A DNA stretch of 64,000 nucleotides from Nansenia antarctica (lineage: Eukaryota; Chordata; Actinopteri; Argentiniformes; Microstomatidae): assembly GCA_963989245.1 (NCBI GenBank), contig OZ022339.1, forward strand, positions 44,077,344 to 44,141,343, in the 5' to 3' direction. Positions 11,425-24,300 of this stretch are shown one piece after another (position 1 is the stretch's first letter; each line of letters opens with the position of its first letter). The notes beneath the pieces are model-generated. The model did no database searches, had not been told where the DNA came from, and was given only the letters and a program-made list of their open reading frames with translations. Both the position numbers and the translations under genes were made by a program.

Positions 11425-14400
11425 TGCAGTAAATTGTACAGTACAAATGTTTTTATTTATACAAAACGACTTCACAACTTCACTTCCAACACTGTTTCAC
11501 AGTTTTATTCTATTTCTACTCTCTGCTCTTTTCCCCCACCAGTACACGGATCAACTGATCCCGTATCCCTCACATCTCACCCCTCCCTCCTCCCCTCTAC
11601 CAGGTACATTCCTAGATGTTGGTGTGATGTGGTAATGAGTACAAGTATGAACATGGTTCAGTCTTCCTGTTGTAGATAACGGATGAGTGCTGTTGATGTT
11701 TGCCTCATCACTTGCTGTGTCTTACAGATAACCTGGTGGTGGGCATATACAGCTATGAGCCCAACCACAACGATGACCTGGGCTTTGAGAAGGGGGAGAA
11801 GATGAAGATTCTAAATAAGTAAAAACATGGCTGGGGGGTGGGGGGAATCATTGATATTACTGCAGTAGTCATAATGGTGAACAGAGGCTCTCTACGTAGT
11901 GCCAATATGGACATTATGATGCATGTGAATTATCCTAAAGTGAGGCTGTAGTGAAAATCTATGCAATAACAGTGAGAGATGTAGTGGTTATGTATTTATG
12001 TCGTGATTATGTACAAAACACTCCTCCCTCCGTTTTCCTAGTGGGTAAGCCCTCCCCTCAGTCCTCTAAACATGTAAGTGTAGTTTTCTTTGGATTAACA
12101 GCGTCTGCTAAATGGTAAATTATAATTCCCTTCTTCAGGGATGACCCAGAGTGGTACATGGCCGAGTCTCTCATCACAGGCCAGAGGGGCTACATCCCAC
12201 ACAACTTTGTAGCCAGCCTGAACACCATGGAGACTGAGCCGTAAGTTGCACAGGAAACTCACACCCGTACACCACTCAACATCGCCTCACTCCACCTCAA
12301 CCTCATCTCATATTCAGTACTATTATACGCCCCTGAAGTGAGCTGGAGTAAGGGATGTGGTTGTGTTTGAAGCTCTGTGGTCTGTGCCCCTCTCGCTGCA
12401 GATGGTTCTTCAAGAACCTCTCCAGAAACGACGCCATGAGGCTCCTGCTGGCTCCAGGAAACACACAGGGCTCCTACATGATCAGGGAGAGTGAAACCAA
12501 ACCAGGTAGAACATTCAAGATCATTCTTCTATTTTCTCATTTACTCCCATCGATGACAGTACGACAATGAAACGGTCAACAGTTAGACTTCAATTAATCG
12601 GTTGACTACTACTGAATTCCTCATAAAGGTGCATTTGTCAGCGCTGAAAGCTGACCTACCGTACAGTCTGTGAGCCTTTGTGTGCAAATAAATTCGTGAC
12701 ATTCGTATTCTGATGACTTTTCCTCGTAAACATCCTGTTTGACAGTACAGTCTTGTCTGAGTTTTGTTTGGGGGATGAGGGGATTTGTTTGAAACTTCGG
12801 GTTTAGTGGATGCGAGTGTCTCCCCTGTTTCTGCAACCATTTCCAAACTATAGAATATGTGTGTTGTCCTCTGTGCTGCAGGCTCTGTCTCCTTATCGGT
12901 GAGAGACTTGGACCACACACAGGGAGACATCGTCAAGCACTACAGAATCCGTAACATGGATAGTGGCGGTTTCTACATCACCGCTAAGATCTCCTTCAGC
13001 ACCTTGAAAGAGCTGGTCCAGCATCATTCACGTACGTGCTTATAGTTGCCTCATACCGTACTTCTATTACTCAATATAAATGATCAATCTATCCAACATT
13101 GCTCACGTATGAAACTATTAAACCATGTGACCTCATGCCTTGACCCTTGACCCTGGCTGTGTGGCTGCAGGGGAGGCGGATGGCCTGTGCACCAGGCTGG
13201 TGAAGCCATGCCAGTCGGTGGTCCCCCAGAAGCCCTGGTGGCAGGACGAATGGGAGATACCCCGCGAGTCTCTCAAACTGGAACGCAGGCTCGGAGCCGG
13301 GCAGTTTGGGGAGGTCTGGATGGGTGAGTGTGTGAAGGGTGCATCCATGCACATATACACTCGAGTCAGAGACGAGAGACCCCTGAGTGAGTGACGGGAG
13401 AATATATGAAAGGAGGACTGGAATGTGTTGGGGAGTTGTAGATGTGTGAGTGTGTTGTGTATGGTGAGGCTGGGCTTAAAAGAATCACTAGCTTGTGAAT
13501 ATTCACCCCTTCCTGTCAACTCCACACAGTTGGTTAAGCTCAGGTCAGAAACACCCACAGTGGTTGAAATTGGCAGATTACAGTCAGATATCCATGCCTG
13601 TGCTCGTTTGTATACATATGCCCTAGATTTAGAGGAACCAGTTGCTCAATCTCGCTTTGGGCCTGCCTTGCTCTCTGCCAGAGTAGCTTTACTGTGTTTT
13701 TTCTGTGCTGTGTGTAATTTCTCCAACGCTGCCATGACTGAAGGGCTTGTTTGAGCTGGTAGGGCCTCCTAGGATTAATGTCAGGTATTACTAGAGCTAC
13801 ATTATGCAAGACACGTTATGTTCCGCTAAAGCTCAAGCCACACACACACCAGAGGCTTTTAGTCTCTCAATAGGAGACTTATCGTGACGTTAGAATTATA
13901 AGGTTCTAAAAAAAGAAATTGAGTTTTTTTACATAATCTGATCCATTAGGTGTTTATTAATGCCTGTGTGGTGTTATTTTTAAAGTGTTGACATTTTTTT
14001 GTTAGTAATTAATAAAATACAAAGGTTCCATCTCATAAAACATAATGGAATGTAAAAACTTTGACGCTCAATATCTCTGAACTACCCTAAACGGAGATAG
14101 AACCTTATAATTCTAAGCTCACAATATCAGTTAATCCTATATTCTGTCATACAATATTAATCATGGCCTCCCATTGCGATCATAGATTGAAGCATTAAAC
14201 ATGGAGACTCAGTGTGTTGATGATGACAATGTGTTGCTGATGTCATCGGATGCCTTCCCATTTGTTTTTCTGCAAAGGGGGTGTTTTACCTACTGTCCAT
14301 CGCCATTTGAGAGCGCAGAGCACAAATACATTCAGAACAACATTCGGTATCAGAGCTAAAAATAGCCCTCCATGGGACTTCATTCAATGCCATTCCAATG

Positions 14401-17400
14401 CCTCGTTTGTATTAACAACTTCCTGCTGCATACAATTTTGGCAACATTATTTGTTTCTTCTTCCTGCCCAAACAGCATTGACTGGATACTCCCACATGAT
14501 GTGGCTGGTTATTGCTTGACTTGAAATGTTATTTGTGCAAGATTGAAAGATTGTTAAAAAAAAAGAAATTAAAAAAAGAAGAAAGATTTGATGAGATGAT
14601 TTTCCACTGATAAAGGTAGTGAATGCTATAAAGGAATGCTTTCATAAATAAATGGTGTTGATTCTCACCATGACTGTGTTTGTGTAGCATGACTGCTTGT
14701 GGCCGATCGTGAACTTGAGTGGCCTCATCCACATCATACTCGTAGTACCGGTTAGGGTTAGGGTTAGGGTTACTCAACCAACAGCCTCCCTCTGTGTTCC
14801 AGGTCTGTACCTGAACGACAGGAAGGTGGCCATTAAGAACCTGAAGGTGGGGACCATGTCCATGGATGCCTTCTTGGGCGAGGCCAACCTGATGAAGGCC
14901 TTGCAGCACCCCTGCCTGGTGCGCCTCTTTGCCGTAGTGACCTCAGAGCCCATCTACATCATCACAGAGTACATGGAGAATGGTAGGTCTTTTGAACTAT
15001 TTATAGATGAACAATCTACTAATTTCTAGTCAGGTCAATTCAGGGACTGAGTTTCCCCAAAAGCTTCCTATGAAGCGCTGAGATTCTTCTAAATCCATTG
15101 TAAGCTTTCAGACCTTTCCCGGAACTCCCCCCTGTTCATTATACTCTGAGAGCTGCGCAGCAGGCCTAATGTACTATGTCTGTGCCTGTCTGCAGTCTAT
15201 GACTGTCGACCTCTGCCATTAAGACTGAACCACACAGGGCGAGTCATCAAGGCTCTGCCAAAACACCTGGAGTACACAAAGAGGAGAGATGTTTTCAGCA
15301 AGGGACATAACGTCATCAGTGTTCATGATTAAACATGTTGAACTGTTATCGGGATGCATGCTGTCCATGACAAAGGACTGGAGCTGGGGGGTTAACCGGC
15401 TGCCGGTGTCTCTGATATTAATAATGAGTCATATTCCTTTCAAAGGCACACCGGTGATTCTGCTAAGTTATACAAACACTTCTTGATTGCAGGTCTTTTA
15501 TGTATTGTGTTTGCTAAAAATATGATTTCCACTGGATAACATCTGTCATCCTATGAAACGCACTTTAGATAAAGTGTGTGAGTATCAGAAATGCAGCACA
15601 AGCTAATAGCCTAGTCCTTCCAAACATCTCACTTTATTCGAGCGGACAACCCTTTTCAATGCTATTTGCAGCCTCTCTCTTGATAACCCTGTTGACTTGC
15701 TGGTCTGGGTGAAATATTTAAAAGCAAACATGAACTTTCACTTGTTTTTCCCTAATGGGCCTCTGATGTCGACGCAACAACGGGAAGTCCGTCTTGGCTG
15801 GAAAGGGGTGTCAAACAGGAGTTGACTCACCGTCTCATTGTTCAGTGAGAAAGAGGGGCTTGTGGACACCCATGGGGGCATGGCCTCATTCCAGTGTCAA
15901 AACATCCAGGGCCAGACTACAACACAGCCCCCCAGGCAGACTACAACACAGTACCCCCAACCCCCCCCACCCCATAGCCCCTAAGCCAGACTGTAACTCA
16001 GCCTCCTGAACCAGATTAGGCCTTTCAGCCACCAGTTACTGGCTACTCCCCCTTTATCTATTTCACACAACAAAGACAGGGAGACAGCCTGTAAAGGGTA
16101 GCAAAACAGAAGTCAGACCAATAAAATGTCACCATGGTTACAGGTGCACACAGAGCGTTTGCATTTCAACTCTCACTTCTTAATAGAATACAATAGGGTG
16201 GCGTACTCTCGACAAAGGAATGTGGTTTACAACCTGTGACAATGTCAACTGCATGTCAGTTGAATGTTATCCAATGTCTATTTCACTTTACCCTCAAAGG
16301 ATGCTGTCTTTTTCGTACCTTTACATAATAACAAAGCACATTGAGAGATGCTGTCACTGGTGTAACAACAACAGCTTCAGTACTGAAGGGCTAGCAGTCA
16401 GTGAATGGAGGGCCTTTGTATATGGTCCTCTATGAGAGGCCTGTAGAGAGCACCAACACTGGCTCGACATGAGCGATCTCTTTGTTTGAGGCCCACGTGT
16501 GCACAGACACAATTGTTGCCTCTGTCAATAGAAAGGAAGGCTTGGTGTTCCCATCCTCTCAATTTTATCATTAAACAACAATACAACTAGTAAAACGAAC
16601 AGGCGTGGCCCCCAAACCCCCCCCCCCCCCTTCCACGCCGCAACCTTGACTGTACACCATAACCATTCCTTTGACTCACAGAGATCAAAGGGGTCTATTT
16701 GGACTGAAGTACAAGAGTCCGCTGACCCTCTTTCCTGGCGCGGTCGTTCCTCTTTTCTTAAGGCATTTCCTGCTGTCAGACTTAGCGAGCTGGCAGAGGT
16801 CCTCTGGTATTGTTCTGTCTCCAACAAACACAATCTAAAGACGGACGAGATCTGCTCGGTCTGGAGAGGCTATGCATCACCTTGACCGATGCTCAACACA
16901 CTTCCTGACGATGTTATGTTCCTATTTAAGCATCTATTCTGGTCCGACATCATGTCTGAGACATAAATACATCTTTCAGTGGAGTTTTACTGAGGACAAT
17001 GTCATTAGTCTTCCTAACAAAGAAACTCACTGTGTTTCTTTTCACTGTGTCACAATGTTTCTATGACATTCTTAGTATTGTAAAACAAATATGAACATTA
17101 ACGTTACATTAATTTTAATGGTAAGATGTGCTCAGACATTTGTTTATAAATGTGATTCATTCATTTTGACGTATTAACACAGCAGCTGTTTATTTAATGT
17201 AGACCTGAATGGATCTATCATTATAAAAGCTTCATCTCATGTTTTGACAGGCAGCTTGGTGGACTTCCTCAAAACACCCGAGGGGGGCAGTTTACGCATC
17301 ACCACCCTCATAGACATGGCAGCTCAGGTAACTACTACCCTACTGTCAGTATCTCACTGGGGCTCATACATTGTTCTCAGTCTCTATTCCATATTCTCTC

Positions 17401-18590
17401 TATTCCATTTTCTCTCTATTCCATATTCTCTCTCTCTCTCTTTCTCTCATGATCTCAGCATTAGACATATAGACAGGAAACCAGCTCTTGTTAGTATAAG
17501 ACTTACACTCAGCTATCATCTTAGAATCAAGGGAGACCTATTTGTAAAAAGAGGGGTTTAATAAACAAATTATGTGTCTACACAAATACAACTCTGTCAC
17601 CACAAAGACACACCTTAAGTTGCTTCACACACATAGTGCAATGTTACATGCATGTTAATACGTACTGTATATGACACTCATAGTGACAAATACACTGATA
17701 CTACCCTGTCATCACAGAAACATGTAGTTCATCATAGTTTGTGTAACACAATCCAACAGTCAGACGTGCACATGCCCCAAGCACCATAAGATCATAAAAA
17801 CTGATTTGTTGTTACCTATTGCAATGGAAGGAGGAAAAGCATTACTTGTGTGTGTTCTTTGACTACCAAATACAGGGTTAGGGTTCCGTTAAGGTCCACA
17901 ATAAACATCATTGGGAACATCTAATTACACAAAAATCTAATTATTCTAATGTACTAATGAAATGTTATGCTTAGATTATACCACTTAGAGTAATTGATGG
18001 TAATAAAGACACAACCAGGTGTCCAACTTTGGGCCAACTCTCAAAGCCACCTTAAATCCTACCCTGACAGATGAAGAGTCCACACTGTAGACACTCTGTA
18101 GCGGTATTACGGAGGGGAACGTTCCAGAACACTGACACCATTCAGCGTCGCATATGTGATCGTTGCCATCATGTGATTGGGATTTAGAATTCAAATGAGT
18201 CCTGGACAGAAATGATTCTCGCCCCAACAGTGGAAACTCTGTGTAGGGCCTTATCCTGCTGAGAAACAAGTACTCTATTTCACATCATCTGAACATGAGA
18301 GTAGATGGGGTAACAACCCCCACATCAGCTGTCTCTTCCAGTTGAAGACTCTGTGTGACTGTTTGCTCTGAGTGTCTAAGACAACATGACCCCTGCAGCA
18401 AGTGAGTGAAATAGACACATATTTGAGCATTCTAGTTCAGCGTGGTGCTTGATGATGAGGTGAAGTTCATACTACACACGCACCTCTCGGTTTTCTGACA
18501 AGGGGCCCCAGGCCCCATGACGTCTACCTGTGAGATTCTTACGTCTGAAATGTGCACCATTGCCCCCACGCACGCACGCACCCATGTACC

Positions 18591-18632
<42 letters not shown>

Positions 18633-19143
18633 CTGTACTTCCAAAATGGATGACTGTTTCATAGAACACACTCATTGCTACCACTGAAGTACATTCATCT
18701 GAAATAGCTACCTACCTCACAGATATGCTTCAGAATGTTAAGCTTCTTTCTCATGCATTAAATGAGTCATATCCGGTCAATCACATTCAGTGTCTCGGAT
18801 AAAAATGTCATCAACTTTTGTTAAGTCTGAATTTCACTTTACACACCACCACAGAGGAGAATAGATAGCTAGGCCATTAGTGCCCGGAAAGAGAGTTGAC
18901 CTTTTTGCCCTCATCTTCTGCCAGTGAAAACTGGGTGGAACACACAGGTGAAGAGCAAATATGTGACCTGGGAAGAGGGAACTGCCCTGTTTCAGGAATC
19001 TCCCTTTGTCTGTCTCTAACACACACACACACACACACATGGACGCATGGACACATGTATGCACACGCGCACACGCGCACACACACACACACACACACAC
19101 ATGCATGCACACACAAAAGACACACACAGACAAACGCGTATGC

Positions 19144-19185
<42 letters not shown>

Positions 19186-20543
19186 TCCCACAGCACCTAC
19201 ACAGATTGCATGGTCGGACACACACACACACAGGTCCATTGCGTTTTACCATTTACCTAAATGCAGGTCGTTTGAACACTTGTAAACAATTGTTACATAA
19301 ATAATGATGGTTTGTCATTGAACAATTGTAAACAATTGTTACATCTTTATGGTGATGAAGAAGACCCATCTCTTCAGGCTACATCTTGAGTGTTCCTCCT
19401 AGTCCTCTTTATCCCCACTACCCCCTTGTAGTTTCTCTACAGTCATTTATTTATTTCTTTTTAAAAGTAGTTTTTCCTTCTTCTAGCATTGTGACTGCCA
19501 ATGTTCCTTGGTTCTAGCATAGATTTGTTGTTCTTATGATGACTGATGTATAAGTGATTCACTTATAATAAGTACAAATGTACTTGTTGTAAGTTACCTT
19601 TAAAAGGCATCTGCTAAATGTCTAAAATGTAAATGTAAAAATGTAACATACACACACAGACGAGGGAGAAAGAGAGAGTAAAAGGAGGGAAAAAGAGAGT
19701 ACAACTGACCCCTTATCATGTACTGCCCCCTGTAGGTGGCGGAGGGAATGGCCTTTATTGAACAGAGGAATTATATCCACCGGGACCTGCGAGCCGCCAA
19801 CATCCTGGTGAATGCCGAACTCATCTGTAAGATCGCTGACTTTGGACTCGCACGGCTCATTGTGGACAACGAGTACACAGCCAGAGAGGGTAACATGACA
19901 TAACTTTAGGCTGCAGACATTATTGTTCCTTTTATATCATCATAAGCAAGCAAAAAGCAAACCTACTATTTCCATCCTTCTTATTATAAGGTGCTAAGTT
20001 CCCCATCAAGTGGACTGCCCCTGAAGCCATCAACTATGGTACCTTCTCCATCAAGTCAGATGTGTGGTCTTTTGGAATCCTGCTGACAGAGATAGTGACA
20101 TATGGCCGTATCCCATATCCAGGTATTTTCATAAATCCCAATATATCCAATATATATTAAAAAAAAATCAAAGCTGTCTGTATCCAATTATATACTACAT
20201 TTGTAAACAGCTGTCAACAAAAACACTACTGTACAATCAAATCACAATTAATAATGAATAATATTATTGCATATTAGGAGATAATTAATAATTTGCAAGA
20301 CTACATATCCATATTTGTTGTTTCTTCCCTTTGTCAGGCATGAGTAACCCGGAGGTCATCCAGAACCTGGAGAACGGCTACCGTATGCCCCGGCCCGAGG
20401 ACTGCCCCGAGGGTCTGTACAACGTCATGAACCTGTGCTGGAAAGAGAGCCCAGAGACCCGGCCCACCTTTGAGTACCTGAGAAGTGTTCTGGAGGACTT
20501 CTTCACTGCCACAGAGAGGCAGTACCAAGAGCAGCCCTACTGA
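10840..20543 (+). CDS. lck: Tyrosine-protein kinase Lck
   Basis: Twelve coding exons (10840-10941, 11543-11603, 11728-11818, 12139-12240, 12402-12505, 12882-13031, 13171-13323, 14803-14982, 17251-17327, 19736-19889, 19991-20122, 20338-20543) join in frame to about 503 residues; human Lck has 509. The N-terminus MGCNCSS has Gly2 for myristoylation and Cys3/Cys5 for palmitoylation. CEHCNC is the zinc-clasp pair that holds CD4/CD8 tails. SH3 (about 57-115) has ALYDY-like SYEPNHNDDLGF. SH2 (about 119-215) begins WFFKNLSR. The kinase domain has GAGQFGEV, Lys266 in VAIK, HRDLRAAN with Asp357, DFG at 375-377 and activation-loop Tyr387. The C-terminal inhibitory Tyr is at 498 (RQYQEQPY). Lck starts T-cell receptor signalling at the inner plasma membrane. 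An upstream untranslated exon is likely but not located. Confidence 0.96.
11381..11422. repeat. (AT)n microsatellite in lck intron 1
   Basis: About 21 AT units, roughly 120 bp upstream of the second lck coding exon. Confidence 0.95.
13885..14122. mobile_element. ~240-bp MITE, copy A (lck intron)
   Basis: The ends are inverted repeats: GACGTTAGAATTATAAGGTT at the left and AACCTTATAATTCTAAGCTC at the right. A closely similar copy lies at 62059-62303, in an intron of the chimeric gene. Neither has coding capacity. Confidence 0.75.
14750..14772 (+). repeat. Telomere-like (TTAGGG)3 in lck intron
   Basis: About 3.5 tandem copies of the telomere hexamer GGTTAG end about 30 bp before the acceptor of the lck exon that starts at 14803. 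It is an interstitial telomere-like repeat. Confidence 0.9.
14983..17250. other. lck intron 8
   Basis: A 2.3-kb intron with no recognisable gene. It contains an imperfect repeat of CAGACTACAACACAG at about 15912-16000 and a run of 14 C at 16617-16630. Confidence 0.6.
17328..19735. other. lck intron 9 with CA repeats
   Basis: A 2.4-kb intron. It contains (CA)n at 18593-18630, a complex CA-rich block at 19019-19230, and a dispersed fish repeat at about 19348-19640. The several long open frames over the CA block are low-complexity artefacts. Confidence 0.7.
19019..19230. repeat. Complex CA-rich microsatellite
   Basis: Several (CA)n runs are broken by ATGGACGCATGGAC-like and CGCGCACA segments. 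The block could form Z-DNA. It is not coding. Confidence 0.9.
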
Positions 20544-21103
20544 GACAGACAGACAGCACAGAATATAACCCTCTGTACTCCAGTGGGGGAAAAAATGTGT
20601 TGATGTTGTTGGAAAACAGTTGCCCCTAAAGAATCCCTGAAGAACTGGCTTGTGTACAAACATGACTCAGGTAGAAGCAGTTCAAGAGACATTGGGGACC
20701 AAAAAAGACATGTTAATGATACTGAGAGCCTACTGAGAAACGCTGTCAATTCCAAATACACAGACTTTCAATTATTGGGTTGTCACAAGACAAATATACA
20801 ACAAATGATTTGAAGAATCTGTAAAGGGAAGGCAATGTACAATGTTTAAAAAATGTAGAGCTCAAGCAATGTATATATATATATTTAGTTTTGTATCTTC
20901 TACATTATTATCTTAAAATGTCATTTCATATTCTTTATTGCATTATGTACTGTAACCGTGATGTAGGTTGCTATTCTATTTGTATGATTTTTTTCGCAAT
21001 GCATTTTGAATGATGATAACATGAAGTGTGGCTCTGATTTCAGTATCACTTATTCAGCAATAACACAATTGTCTGTCTATCGTGTATATGTTGATGTTCT
21101 TTT

Positions 21104-21109
21104 AATAAA
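21104..21109 (+). terminator. lck poly(A) signal
   Basis: AATAAA lies 561 bases after the lck stop codon, inside an AT-rich end region. Transcript cleavage would be expected near 21120-21130. Confidence 0.7.
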
Positions 21110-21254
21110 TACATTTTAAAAAACGTATTGTGACTTTATACCAATTGAGGGTCAGAAATGATAAGGTGTGTGTCACTGCCTGCTCCCTACCTGGGTGTTG
21201 TGGCTGATGGCGGGATCTCTCTGCCACGCCCTCCAGATCACAAGCTGTGTTCTC

Positions 21255-21291
21255 ATTGGTTCAAGTGACGTGCGACAAAGTATCCGATTGG
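21255..21291 (+). promoter_or_regulatory. hdac1 promoter: inverted CCAAT boxes and CRE half-site
   Basis: ATTGG (inverted CCAAT) occurs at 21255-21259 and 21287-21291, with TGACG at 21266-21270 between them, 55-95 bp before the hdac1 ATG. No TATA box is visible, which fits a housekeeping promoter. NF-Y and CREB/ATF binding is inferred from the motifs. Confidence 0.5.
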
Positions 21292-21347
21292 ACCGTTTCT
21301 GATACTTGAAGCACCGCCGCCGCTGCTCGCCCACTAAAGGAGCTAAA

Positions 21348-24300
21348 ATGGCGCTGAGTTCTCAAGGAACAAAGAAAAAAGTTTGCTACTATTATGATGG
21401 TACGTATTCATTTGTCTATTCGTTGAACTAAACCGTAATGTTTAGTGAATGTGGTCCAGCTGGTCCAGGACATGGTCCAGTTTATTGTCTGTGTAGCCGT
21501 CTGCTAGCGAGGTTAGCGTGACGCGCAGCATCCCGTGTCTGGCTCTGGAGACGAGTGGGACAGGGTGGTTGTTGGTGCTCCACTAAATATTTAGTCATTT
21601 TCTGTTATCGTTGAATAATGGCAATTAATGTCTAGTTGCGTGTCAACTATCGCTATGTTTTCGATAAACTAAGTGGGACACAAGGAGAGCTCGTTTGCAC
21701 GAGCCAATCTTAAGCTAATGTCAGCTGAGCTAGCACCCTTAGCAGAGTTAGCGAGATAGCCAGTTAGCCAGCTACTTGCTAACATAGGCGATCTCAAGTC
21801 GGATGTAACTAGCTACAGTAGTAGCTATTAGCTTACTTTCGTATGTGCATTCAATTGCATAACTCAGTCAAGTCTAGGCTATTGTCTCTCACTGCAAGTG
21901 GTCATCCATCCATTCTGCTGATATCGCTTTCTCGCTAGCTAGTCAGATTTAGTGTTGTAGCTATTGTTTCTGCAATGATGCATTGAGGGCTCAGTCATTC
22001 ATAGCCTTGAAATGGGCAAATATTCAGAACAGTTAGATTATTTAAAAAGACATGTTAATGGTTGACCGTGCATTCAGTGCCTCTAATGTCCGTTTTTGTC
22101 GCTTATTAATTCAAGGTGATGTTGGGAATTATTACTACGGCCAGGGTCACCCCATGAAGCCACACCGCATTCGCATGACACACAACCTGTTGCTGAACTA
22201 TGGCCTCTACAGAAAGATGGAGATATACGTAAGTAAAATAGGAAAGTTGAAATGTATTGTGAGATTGTAGTCTTGTCAACTGAGTAGGTCACAGTTGAAA
22301 CGTTTTGTAATGTAGTTCTGTTTGTAGGGTCTCTCAGTAACTAACTCCTCTTCTCCCCGTCTCAGCGACCTCACAAGGCCAATGGAGAGGAGATGACCAA
22401 GTATCACAGTGATGACTACATCAAGTTCTTGCGTTCCATCCGGCCAGACAACATGTCAGAGTACAGCAAACAGATGCAGAGATGTGAGTATGGGTCAGGA
22501 AATATGCCACAGTTGAAGTATGTGTTATCTGTGTCCCTACCAATACATTGGCTATTAGTACAGTTTCCTCCCGCTTTTTACTGGCTTGTGTTTTTGGGGG
22601 GGTCTATGGTTTGGTGTTTAGTTATTTGTATTGTATTTATTGTTGTTTATAATGTTTAGTGTTCTTGTTGTGAAGCATGTTTGTGACATTTGTCTATGTA
22701 AAAAGTGCTATAATACATTTGACTGATGGAGAGGATTACATTCAGAAGAATATTTAGGAAATCTCAGGTGTTAGTAATCACGCACATTGGCTTTGATTGA
22801 ACCTTGTGTCCTTTTTTTATTTTTTTAAATGACTATTTTTCTACACAGTCAACGTCGGAGAGGACTGTCCAGTGTTCGATGGCTTGTTTGAGTTCTGCCA
22901 GCTCTCAACAGGGGGCTCTGTTGGTAAGTTTGTGCACTATCACATGTAGGTTTGCCCAGTTTGATGAGACATTGTGTATTCAAATACAGTTGCATAAGAA
23001 GCATTTTGTAGCCACATGTAGCCACAGTTCTGTGATAGAGCTCAGGTGTCCTCATATTGATTATGTTCTGTGTCATCTGTACTCCAGCTGGGGCTGTAAA
23101 GCTGAATAAACAGCAGACTGACATTGCCATCAACTGGGCTGGAGGCCTGCATCACGCCAAGAAGTCTGAGGCCTCAGGGTTCTGCTACGTCAATGACATT
23201 GTGCTAGCCATTCTCGAGTTACTGAAGTAAGTACTACAGCCCTGTCACAAGTGCATGTTTCAATACATTTTGGGACATGGTGTATTGTCACCACAGATTG
23301 AGGACATTGTAAACATTATGAGAATAATCATTTCTTCACCACCACCAGATACCACCAGAGAGTTCTGTACATAGACATTGACATCCACCATGGTGACGGT
23401 GTAGAGGAGGCTTTCTACACGACAGACCGTGTCATGACCGTGTCGTTCCACAAGTACGGGGAGTACTTCCCTGGAACTGGGGACCTGAGGGTGAGTCTGT
23501 TCTCTGATGTCAACAGAGGACTATTACTGTTATTTGAGTGTATTGTCTGACTCCATCTTTTTCTCTCTCCTCCAGGATATTGGTGCAGGGAAGGGCAAGT
23601 ACTACGCTGTGAATTACCCTCTGAGAGACGGGATAGACGACGAGTCGTATGAAGCCATATTCAAACCTGTGAGTCTACACACCAGTCATTTTCTATGTTG
23701 TATCTGCCATGTCCTCAAACAGACCTGGTTATAAAAACCTTTTGTCAGCCTCCATTTCTACAATAATCTGTGTGGTGTGTCTGTATAGATCATGGCAAAG
23801 GTGATGGAGATGTACCAGCCCAGTGCAGTGGTTCTTCAGTGTGGAGCAGACTCTCTCTCTGGAGACAGACTCGGCTGCTTTAACCTCACCATCAAAGGTA
23901 AGTTCACATCCACATCCACCATGGGGGAAAAAGTGCATAGATGCTGTGTATATAAAAGATGATTTGAGATTGGTCTGCATATACTTTTCTTTCTTCTTTT
24001 TTTTTAACATGAATGATATGCCCTGAACATTGTGTGTTTGTGTGTTTTTTTTTCAGGCCATGCTAAGTGTGTGGAGTACATGAAGAGTTTTAACCTGCCC
24101 CTATTGATGCTGGGCGGGGGAGGGTACACTATCCGTAACGTGGCCAGATGCTGGACCTACGAGACGGCCGTCGCCCTGGACAGCACCATCCCCAACGGTG
24201 AGCTCTCCCAGACGTTTAACTGTGTGCGGTGTGACTGGCTGTGTGGCTTAAAAATGCAACTTTCAACATGATGTTGTACATTCAAGTTAGGATAGGTTGT

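Larger units (their letters stand above)
13324..14802. other. lck intron 7
   Basis: Beyond the MITE at 13885-14122 and the telomere-like repeat near the acceptor, nothing is recognisable in this 1.5-kb intron. Confidence 0.6.

Noticed and set aside
18896..19304. Several long open frames on both strands made of THTHT or VCVCV
   Set aside because: They are translations of CA/TG microsatellite DNA in an lck intron, with no splice or family support.
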